DNA from: Bryobacter sp964387685
Lineage (GTDB): Bacteria; Acidobacteriota; Terriglobia; Bryobacterales; Bryobacteraceae
NCBI GenBank assembly: GCA_964387685.1
Contig: CAYLXK010000029.1
Location: forward strand, 6,283 to 70,282
Length of the DNA: 64,000 bases
Reading direction: 5' to 3'
Shown here in pieces: positions 57,975 through 64,000 of this stretch. The notes below the pieces were generated by a model that made no database searches, was not told the DNA's origin, and saw only the letters and a list, made by a program, of their open reading frames with translations. Positions within the stretch are counted from its first letter, which is position 1; the number at the start of each line of letters is the position of its first letter. The translations under genes were made by a program, and so were the position numbers.

Positions 57975-59820
57975 GCTTCGGCCTCGGTAAAAACAGCTGG
58001 TGCTCCCCCTCCACATACGCCACAAACTCCGTCCCCTTGGACGCCGCCATCGAATCTTCTGTCGTCACAACTAGGTCGCGGATATTTACCCCCCGCGCCG
58101 GCGCGGAGCGCAAAGAGATCCTCGCTCCCCCCAGTCCATCCACCTCGGTCAGTTCATACTGAATCCGCACGCTTTTCCCCCTGCCGCGGATGCGCTTCAA
58201 CACGATCCCCCGCGCCGGCGCCCCTTTCGGTATCGCCACGCTGCCCACCACGCTCACCTCGCTCGCCACCACAAACGCCAGCGGCGCGCCCGGCTGCACG
58301 TCCCCCAAGATATCGGCGGCCAATTCCAGCCGCAGCGGCGTCCCATCCGGTATCGTCAACATCGCGCCGCCTAAACCCGGCGCTCGCGGCGGCCCCGGAG
58401 GAATCGCCTTCGGATTCCGCATCGCCTCAATCACGCTCTCCGGCACACCCGCCTTCACCAGCTTGATCACCTCATCGGTCGACATGTCAAAGCTCGTCTT
58501 GGCGTCGCGAATCTGCCCAATGATGACGGTGTCCGGCACCTTCGCCTTGGCCATCTCGACAATCGCGTCGTTGTCCAGCTCTTCCCTCTGCAGATCCTCC
58601 GCCGCCTCCCGCAATGCCTCCGCCACCTTTTCCTTCACCGCCTCCGCCTTTGCCTTTGCGGAGCTATCGCGGCGCCGCTCCTCGCGCTCCGGCGTGCCCT
58701 CCACCACGATCGCCTTCTTCCCGAGCGGTCCAAAAAATACTCCCGCCGCTACCGCGATCCCCACCAGCCCCCATTTGCTCCGCAGCAGCCACGGAGCCCG
58801 CCTCGAAGATCCCGCCTGCGCTCCCGCCTGGGTTCCCGGTGGCGGCGCCGCAAACGGGCTCGGCTCCGGCTTCGGCATCGTCGCGCTCCCCGCCCCGCCG
58901 GGCAACGCCGCCGGCATCGCCAGCGTCGACGGGTCCGCCCCCCGGTCCAAGATCCCCGAATCCGCCGATTGCTTCAGGGCCGCCAGCGCCGCTCGCACCT
59001 CTTCCATCGTCTGCCAACGCTCACCCGGCTCCTTGCGCAAACAACGGTGGATCAGCCGCTCCAGCGGCACCGGTACATTCGGCATCAGCTCCATAATGCT
59101 GCGCGGCTCATCCCGCAACACCGCCGACAGCGTCGTGATGTTGTTGTCCCCCTGAAAGGCCCGCTTCCCCGTCGCCATCTCATACAGCACCGCGCCAAAC
59201 GAAAATATGTCGCTCCGCGCGTCCACCGGCTTGCCCTGCGCCTGCTCCGGACTCATATATGCGCACGTGCCGAGAATAAATCCTTCCCGTGTCATGGGCG
59301 CCAAATGTGTCGCCTCGGGGTCGTTCGCCCCATTCGGGTCGTCCAGCGGCGCACCCAGCTTCGCCAGACCGAAGTCCAGCACCTTCACCAAACCCCTCTC
59401 CGTCACCATCACATTGCCCGGTTTCATATCCCGGTGCACAATCCCCGCCGCATGCGCCGTCGCCAACGCCTCCGCAATTTGCACGCCGTACTGGATCACC
59501 AGGCGGTAGCTTAGCTGCCCCTCCTGCAGCAGGTCCCCCAGCGTCTTACCCTGCACAAACTCCATCACCAGGTAGTCGTGCTCACCCTCGTTCACAATGT
59601 CGTAGATCGTAATGATATTCGGATGATTCAGCGCCGAGGCTGCCTGTGCCTCGTTAAAGAATCGCCGCCGCCGCTCATCATCGGCCCTCTGGTCCGCCCG
59701 CAACACCTTCATCGCCACCAGACGATTCAACTTCAAGTCGCGCGCCTTCAGCACCAGGCCCATCCCGCCCTTGCCCACTTCTCCGATAATCTCGTACTGC
59801 CCGCGTATGATCTCCGCCAC
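57970..59820 (-). CDS. Transmembrane Ser/Thr protein kinase
   Basis: A 616-residue kinase. The catalytic domain covers residues about 9-275: VGKGGMGLVLKAR, lysine 38 in VAMKVL, HRDMKPGNVMV, DFGLAKLG and MSPEQAQGK. A Pro/Ala-rich linker follows, then a membrane helix near residues 350-365 (WGLVGIAVAAGVFFGPLG). Next come helical segments with SDEVI-like repeats (NDAIVEMAKAKVPDTVII, TDEVIKLVKAGVPESVIEAM). The tail is a beta-rich domain (GTPLRLELAADILGDVQPG, ISLRSAPARGVN). The C-terminal part probably senses a signal in the periplasm. It is convergent with larA across the RHS array. Confidence 0.9.
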   Translation of the reverse strand: MAEIIRGQYEIIGEVGKGGMGLVLKARDLKLNRLVAMKVLRADQRADDERRRRFFNEAQAASALNHPNIITIYDIVNEGEHDYLVMEFVQGKTLGDLLQEGQLSYRLVIQYGVQIAEALATAHAAGIVHRDMKPGNVMVTERGLVKVLDFGLAKLGAPLDDPNGANDPEATHLAPMTREGFILGTCAYMSPEQAQGKPVDARSDIFSFGAVLYEMATGKRAFQGDNNITTLSAVLRDEPRSIMELMPNVPVPLERLIHRCLRKEPGERWQTMEEVRAALAALKQSADSGILDRGADPSTLAMPAALPGGAGSATMPKPEPSPFAAPPPGTQAGAQAGSSRRAPWLLRSKWGLVGIAVAAGVFFGPLGKKAIVVEGTPEREERRRDSSAKAKAEAVKEKVAEALREAAEDLQREELDNDAIVEMAKAKVPDTVIIGQIRDAKTSFDMSTDEVIKLVKAGVPESVIEAMRNPKAIPPGPPRAPGLGGAMLTIPDGTPLRLELAADILGDVQPGAPLAFVVASEVSVVGSVAIPKGAPARGIVLKRIRGRGKSVRIQYELTEVDGLGGARISLRSAPARGVNIRDLVVTTEDSMAASKGTEFVAYVEGEHQLFLPRPKR

Positions 59821-59905
59821 TGCTCTATTCTTACGAGTCTCTCATAGGCCCCGCACCCTTGGACGTTCATGCCCGCTTAATCGAAGACTGCTAAACTTTC
59901 CCCCC

Positions 59906-60367
59906 ATGCGAGTCATCCTTTTCCTGATCGCAGCCCTAGCCGCCGCGCAAACACCGCCCTCTACACCTGCCACATCCGGGACGATGTCGCCCGCCGAGAA
60001 AGAGATCCGCGCCCTCGAGCAGCAATGGCGTACCGCGCGCGTTGAGGGGGACACAAAATTTCTCGAGCTCTTCTATGCCCCCGACTTGAAAATTCAGACG
60101 GCCAGCGGCGACGTCGTCACTCGCCAGGCCGATATAGACCTATTCGCCACTCGCGCCATCAAACCCGAATTCATCCGGGCCGAAGAGCTAACCGTGAGAG
60201 TTTATGGCGATACCGCCGTCGTCACCGGCCTCGACCATCTCCGCGGCACCTACCGCGGTCAGCCCGGCGATATGTACTTGCGCTTTACCGACGTGCTCGT
60301 GCGCCGCGGCGGGCGCTGGCAACTGGTCGCGCACCAAAGCACCACCTTCAAAAAGCCGGCGCCCTAA
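59906..60367 (+). CDS. Secreted DUF4440/SnoaL-like protein
   Basis: The ATG at 59906 gives a signal peptide (VILFLIAALAAAQTPP) and 153 residues. The mature part is NTF2-like of the DUF4440 group (KEIRALEQQWRTARVEGDTKF, LELFYAPDLKIQTASGDVVT, TAVVTGLDHLRGTYRGQPGD, RFTDVLVRRGGRWQLVAHQST). Members bind small ligands or act as enzymes of unknown kind. It is divergent from the kinase gene with 85 bases between and convergent with the oxidoreductase gene. Confidence 0.85.
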   Translation: MRVILFLIAALAAAQTPPSTPATSGTMSPAEKEIRALEQQWRTARVEGDTKFLELFYAPDLKIQTASGDVVTRQADIDLFATRAIKPEFIRAEELTVRVYGDTAVVTGLDHLRGTYRGQPGDMYLRFTDVLVRRGGRWQLVAHQSTTFKKPAP

Positions 60368-60392
60368 TCCCGGAAGTCCGCGCCCGATTCAA

Positions 60393-61643
60393 TCACAGCC
60401 GCGCTAAATCGACCTGCCCCTGATAGCTCTGCCGACCCGCGATCAGCTCCTCCCACGTCATCGTCCCGCCCCGATAGCAAGCCTCCCGCGCCAGAATCGC
60501 CGTCAGCGCGCTCTCAGCCCCCGTCGCCGCCTCGTTCAACAACCGCCCCGACACCACGCTCTCCGTAAATGCCTTCGCCTTCAATTGGTCGCTCTTGCCC
60601 AGCCCATCAAAAGCCCCATCGAGCGAAAACTTCCCCGTTGCCGCCTTCGCCTTGATCGAACTTGCCGGCTGCCCGTCAAACGGCTCCGGACCCGTAATCC
60701 GCGACACCCCCGAATAATACGCCTCCCCCACCCCCCGCTCTCCAAAGAACCGTATCCCCGCGTCCCAATACGTATCCCCAAACTGCGTCGAGTTGAACGT
60801 CAACTGCGCCCCACCCGGATACGTCAGCACCACCCCCCACGTATCCCAGATATCGCTCGCATCCTTTCTTACATAACGCCCCCCCTGCCCCGTCGCCTTC
60901 ACCGGATGCGCCCCCATTGCCCAATTCGCAATATCGAGTATGTGTATGTTCTGATCGACGATGATATCGCCCGAAATCACGCGGTCCCAGAAGAATCGCC
61001 GAATCCGCTTCTCCAGTTCGCTCTTGCCCGGATACTCGGGATATGGCGTCGCCGTCGCATAGTAATGCCCCGCCATCGCCGCCACCTTCCCAATCGCCCC
61101 CTTCCGAATCCTCTCGACGACCGCCTGAAACGCCGGCGCCTTCCGCACCTGAAACCCCACCGCCAGGCTCGTCTTCCCTTGCGCCTTCTTGCCAATCTCG
61201 GCAAAGCGCAGGCAGCTCACCACGTCCACCCCCGCCGGCTTCTCGCAGTACACATGCTTCCCCGCGCTCACCACCGCGTCCAAGTGCTCGGCGTGGAAGT
61301 AATTCGGCGTCGAAATCAAAATCGCATCCAGCCCCGGGTCCTCGGCAATGCGCTTGTACGCCTCCGCACCCGTAAACAGCCGCGACCGCTCCAGCTTCAG
61401 CTTCCTCTTCGCCTGGGCCGCCGCAATCTTATCGGCAAACAAGTCCCCCAGCGCCTCCACGCGCACCCCGCCGCCCTCCTCGATCCCATTCAGCACCGCC
61501 GTCCCCCGCGCCCCACACCCCAGCCAACCCAGCCGCAGCGCCGAATTCGCCTGGTAACCCCGCACCGTCCCCGAGGCCAGTATCATCAATCCGGTCGCCC
61601 GGCTAAACGCGCGTCTTGTCGTGCTTCCCATTCCCGCCATCAT
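60393..61643 (-). CDS. Gfo/Idh/MocA-family oxidoreductase, exported by Tat
   Basis: An NAD(P)-dependent dehydrogenase of about 415 residues. The start is probably an ATG at 61643, 61640 or 61631; the first overlaps the PIN gene stop (ATGA). A twin-arginine-like leader (STTRRAFSRATGLMILASG) is followed by the Rossmann motif LGWLGCGARGTAVLNGI. EKPAGVDVV is the catalytic-domain signature (Glu-Lys-Pro), and the C-terminal half is an alpha/beta sheet domain (DQNIHILDIANWAMGAHPVK). It likely oxidises a sugar or inositol-type substrate. The Tat leader is common for this family in Planctomycetes and Acidobacteria. Confidence 0.85.
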   Translation of the reverse strand: MMAGMGSTTRRAFSRATGLMILASGTVRGYQANSALRLGWLGCGARGTAVLNGIEEGGGVRVEALGDLFADKIAAAQAKRKLKLERSRLFTGAEAYKRIAEDPGLDAILISTPNYFHAEHLDAVVSAGKHVYCEKPAGVDVVSCLRFAEIGKKAQGKTSLAVGFQVRKAPAFQAVVERIRKGAIGKVAAMAGHYYATATPYPEYPGKSELEKRIRRFFWDRVISGDIIVDQNIHILDIANWAMGAHPVKATGQGGRYVRKDASDIWDTWGVVLTYPGGAQLTFNSTQFGDTYWDAGIRFFGERGVGEAYYSGVSRITGPEPFDGQPASSIKAKAATGKFSLDGAFDGLGKSDQLKAKAFTESVVSGRLLNEAATGAESALTAILAREACYRGGTMTWEELIAGRQSYQGQVDLARL

Positions 61644-62080
61644 AATAAAGCCGCCAGCGGATTCCGCACCGTCAGCCCCGGATACCGCGAAAAATCCCGA
61701 TCCGCGCTCCACAATTCCTTTACGCCGCTCGCCCGGCACGCCGCCGCGATCCGCGCGTCGTGCACCATCGCCCCCTTGGCCCTGGCCAGCCGCGTCATCA
61801 TTTCAAAAACCTCCCAGAACGCACCGGACTCGCCAATCACCACCAGACTCGGGCTCTCCCTCCACGCCCCAATCGCCTCGTGCACCTCCTCCATCGTCAA
61901 CGCCGGCGCATAGATCTTCGGATGCGTCGTCACTCCGGCAAATTCAATAAAACAGTGCCCCGGAATCGCCCATTTTTCGCCGCTCTCGGCCAACCTCTCC
62001 ACGCATTCCCTGGCGCGCGCATGGTGCACGGAACTCGTCATCACGGAATAAACCAGTAGATTCGTATCAATGGCGATCAC
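61640..62080 (-). CDS. VapC-type PIN-domain toxin
   Basis: I chose the GTG at 62080, which overlaps the antitoxin stop (GTGA) and puts the conserved start IAIDTNLLVYSV at the N-terminus. Acidic residues of the PIN site are in IAIDTN, in IEFAGV, and in VHDARIAAACRASGVKELW and SADRDFSRYPGL. The 146-residue product is a typical VapC ribonuclease. It is translationally coupled to the antitoxin upstream and to the oxidoreductase downstream. Confidence 0.87.
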   Translation of the reverse strand: MIAIDTNLLVYSVMTSSVHHARARECVERLAESGEKWAIPGHCFIEFAGVTTHPKIYAPALTMEEVHEAIGAWRESPSLVVIGESGAFWEVFEMMTRLARAKGAMVHDARIAAACRASGVKELWSADRDFSRYPGLTVRNPLAALL

Positions 62081-62325
62081 GCTTGCCGCCCGCTCCCTGT
62101 TTCGGGTGGATAAAGATGCTCCGCAATCTCGCCCCATCCTCCCTCTACCTGCAACCGGGGCGCGCTAAACGTCACCCGCCGCAACCGGAACGTTCCCTTC
62201 TTAGCCCGGCCCAGATGCGCTACCAGAGCCTCCTCCACCACTCCCTTCAGGCTCGTCCCTTCCTCCAGCGCCTTCCGCTTCGCCGCCGCCAACAAATCCG
62301 GCTCTAGTTCAAGCGTTGTCTTCAC
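62077..62325 (-). CDS. VapB-type antitoxin
   Basis: An 82-residue antitoxin with a GTG start. The N-terminal ribbon-helix-helix is KTTLELEPDLLAAAKRKALE and EGTSLKGVVEEALVAHL; the C-terminus is the toxin-binding tail. It is first in the vapBC-oxidoreductase unit. An inverted repeat upstream is a probable self-operator. Confidence 0.85.
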   Translation of the reverse strand: MKTTLELEPDLLAAAKRKALEEGTSLKGVVEEALVAHLGRAKKGTFRLRRVTFSAPRLQVEGGWGEIAEHLYPPETGSGRQA

Positions 62326-62337
62326 TCACCCATATTA

Positions 62338-62356
62338 CCGTACTTTTCATATACGG
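62338..62356. promoter_or_regulatory. Operator-like inverted repeat upstream of vapB
   Basis: CCGTA (62338-62342) and TACGG (62352-62356) form an inverted repeat 9 bases apart, 13-31 bases upstream of the vapB start codon. It overlaps an AT-rich stretch (GTATATGAAAAG on the coding strand) that could hold the -10 box. VapB proteins typically bind such repeats to repress their own operon. Confidence 0.45.
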
Positions 62357-62373
62357 CAGTACTGCTCCCGTCT

Positions 62374-62570
62374 CTACCCATTCCAACTCGCCGTCGCCGC
62401 AAAAGCGCTCGTCCCGTTCGGCGTAATCGTCTGCAGCATCGTGGATCCCCCCACGCCCGTATAAGTCATCGCCGTCGTCCCCCGCGGCCCGCTCGTCGCC
62501 ACCTCCTGCCCGCCATGGTGAAAGGAGAACGTCGTCGTTAACCCAACGCTAAATACACCTAACGACAGTT
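62374..62570 (-). other. Unidentified open fragment downstream of the RHS immunity gene
   Basis: One minus-strand frame is open and ends at 62374, reading FSFHHGGQEVATSGPRGTTA, MTYTGVGGSTMLQTITPNG and TSAFAATASWNG. It has no start codon of its own and looks like the tail of a secreted beta-rich or repeat protein. No family recognised. Confidence 0.3.
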
Positions 62571-62789
62571 TTATTCGGAAGAGTCATCCTTGCTGGTTGT
62601 CGGCCAACGGATCGCGAGTGTCAGCCCAACTAGCGTCAACAATATGAAGATCTTGGCCGTTACATAGGCAAGCTGATCCCACGTCAATCTCGCAACCTCA
62701 TTACATATGGAAACGCCTATGATCGCTCCACTCCCCGTCCGAGCGAAAAACTTGATGCTGCGCGTCCACCGACCGAAACGATAACTCAT
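62571..62789 (-). CDS. Small membrane immunity candidate for the right RHS tip
   Basis: A 72-residue protein with one clear membrane helix (AKIFILLTLVGLTLAIRW) and a weaker hydrophobic stretch before it (SGAIIGVSICNEV). It starts 3 bases after the RHS tip stop, the expected position of an immunity gene. No known family. Confidence 0.6.
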   Translation of the reverse strand: MSYRFGRWTRSIKFFARTGSGAIIGVSICNEVARLTWDQLAYVTAKIFILLTLVGLTLAIRWPTTSKDDSSE

Positions 62790-62792
62790 GCA

Positions 62793-63988
62793 TCACCTTT
62801 TACTTGTGGAAGGTCTGCTTTTCTTTACCAAGAATCGCTGCTCACAATCCCTCATCATTCTTCGAAACTCCTCAGCATTCTTACTATACTTTGGAAAGAA
62901 CGTCATCTTGTCTTCACGCTGCATATCCATATCAAGCGAAATCTCAGCGGCTGTCCACGCGATAAAGTATGCAATGAGAAACCCACCGCCAGACAATAAG
63001 GAGGCGACCCCAGCCCCAGCGGCGCCTATATGTGCCTGCCGACGCTTGTACCGGTACAATTCCTCCCTTACTCTCCAAACATCCAAATTTGCACCGGTCA
63101 AATTCAACTCCGCCTCCCGTTCGCATTCAACTCGTAAACGCTGCGAACGCTCGCTTATTCCCGAGTCAACGCTCTCCTCGTCGCCATCGTCCATCCAAAA
63201 CGTATCGGAAAAACAACGCCGGATTCCCACAACTATCAAATTTCCGTGGCCATCGTTTCTGTATAGTTCACCATCATAACAGACCTCGATATCGATTCGG
63301 ATCTCATCAAGTCCTCTAGGATCATATAGATTCACAGGATCACCGAAGCTGTATGTGAACAGATTCGGGCGAATTGTCGTATCTTCGTCGCGTACGTACG
63401 GATCACTCGTCGTAAACCTCCCCGCCCCACTCGCATACCACCGCTGATCCGCATAATCCAACCCACTCCACTCCCTCGTATACGTCGCAAAATCCTCCTT
63501 CCCCTGCGGAAACGCGGCCGTACTCTTATACTCCCCATACGGAAAGAACCCACCGCTTTCCTGGTTCGACATCAGCCGGTCCGTCTTAAACGAGGTAAAG
63601 CTCCCGCCAGCATCCGCCTTCCCCACCAACCGTCCCCCAAGCTAAACATTCTCCTCCAGCGCCGTCGTCACCCCGCCATCAAAGCAGTAAGTCCCCAGTT
63701 TCTGCCCTAACACCGAGTACAGAATCAGACCCGGCGTCGTCGCATTCCCCCCGCACACCTTATACCGCCACACCCGCTTATTGTCCGGCGCATACTGATA
63801 ACTCTCATTCCCATTGGTATTCGTCACCCGCACCATCCGGTTCGACGAATCATAAGTCATCTCCGTCGTACTCTGCGGCATATTAGTCAGGTTGCCATTA
63901 GCGTCATACGCATACCCGAAGCTCGAAATGCGGTTCGTATTGGCATCTGACCTGCTCCCCAAGAAATGTACCAGCCTAAACTGAAAAC
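62793..63988 (-). pseudogene. RHS protein C-terminal part with tip, broken by an amber codon
   Basis: Two frames joined by one TAG at 63640-63642 form a single RHS sequence. Upstream of the stop it reads GYAYDANGNLTNMPQ and TYDSSNRMVRVTN, ending in ALEENV. Immediately after, in the same frame, it reads LGGRLVGKADAGGSF. RHS proteins normally have tyrosine at this place (NVYxGGRLV), so TAC or TAT has become TAG. The core end is reduced (YTREWSGLDYADQRWYASGA, GRFTTSDPYV, FGDPVNLYDPRGLD). The tip has a membrane-like segment (GVASLLSGGGFLIAYFIAW) and a basic C-terminus. Another stop is seen near 63991, at the window edge. Confidence 0.8.
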
Positions 63989-64000
63989 ATCAGGAAAGGC

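Noticed and set aside
60585..61913. Plus-strand frame of 442 codons opposite the oxidoreductase and PIN genes
   Set aside because: Arg/Pro/His-rich composition and no domain; it spans two real genes on the other strand.
1..64000. CRISPR arrays, rRNA and tRNA genes
   Set aside because: No regularly spaced 25-40 base repeats were seen, and no tRNA cloverleaf or rRNA signature was noticed on either strand. A dedicated scan could still find a missed tRNA.

Overview
The window looks like chromosome of a GC-rich soil acidobacterium of the Solibacter/Bryobacter type. The evidence is family content: a secreted propeller protein ending in the Solibacter-type C-terminal domain (TIGR03437), a giant Oar-like TonB-dependent receptor, paired DUF1549/DUF1553 and DUF1501 proteins, ECF sigma factors beside anti-sigma or kinase genes, many secreted beta-propeller proteins, and abundant RHS/YD-repeat DNA. 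I saw no rRNA, tRNA or CRISPR array.

Layout. 1-3000: a TPR protein cut by the window edge, then the N-terminal half of an RHS protein that stops where a Phd/VapC toxin-antitoxin pair begins, then decayed DNA. 3002-13000: a secreted BNR/NHL protein, an IS5-type relic, a cupin protein, an ECF sigma/anti-sigma pair divergent from a Fur-family regulator, and the Oar-like receptor. 13092-18000: an FHA-GAF-PP2C phosphatase convergent with a minimal Tad pilus set (cpaB, tadB, tadC). 18076-27839: a DUF885 lipoprotein and a tightly coupled DUF1549/DUF1501/Ig-like/esterase operon. 27814-33581: regulators (AraC beside a frameshifted VOC gene, TetR divergent from DUF4260), a methyltransferase, nuoB-pgeF and a cyclophilin. 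33627-43204: a redox and surface-protein block. It holds divergent PQQ-type propellers, a heme/HhH protein, a YVTN propeller lipoprotein, a di-heme peroxidase, a cupredoxin-like lipoprotein and a propeller-phosphoesterase. 43328-50373: ECF sigma and Ser/Thr kinase, an Nramp-like transporter, a Rid-Rid-NTF2 fusion and a LarA-type racemase.

The most interesting part is 50381-57952. An RHS C-terminal region is followed by a string of orphan RHS tips, each coupled to its own immunity gene: RHS-tip1/Imm27-like, tip2/4-TM protein, tip3/4-TM protein, deleted tip4/Imm11-like. Tips 2 and 3 and their membrane partners are paralogous and seem to be an unassigned toxin-immunity family. A 149-bp direct repeat carrying the same RHS start flanks the array at 50438 and 57762. 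A near-identical 22-bp sequence lies at the larA stop and at the kinase stop, as if the whole block had been inserted between two convergent genes. The right part of the block holds a repeat-rich intergenic stretch, a RelE/ParE-type toxin-antitoxin pair with a Xre regulator, and a decayed CHC2 primase-like gene.

57970-64000: a large Ser/Thr kinase, a DUF4440-like secreted protein, a Gfo/Idh/MocA oxidoreductase coupled to a VapBC pair, and another RHS tip/immunity pair on the minus strand whose RHS frame is broken by an in-frame amber codon. RHS DNA therefore occurs at three places in the window, each locus damaged or rearranged and two of them with toxin-antitoxin genes inside or next to them.
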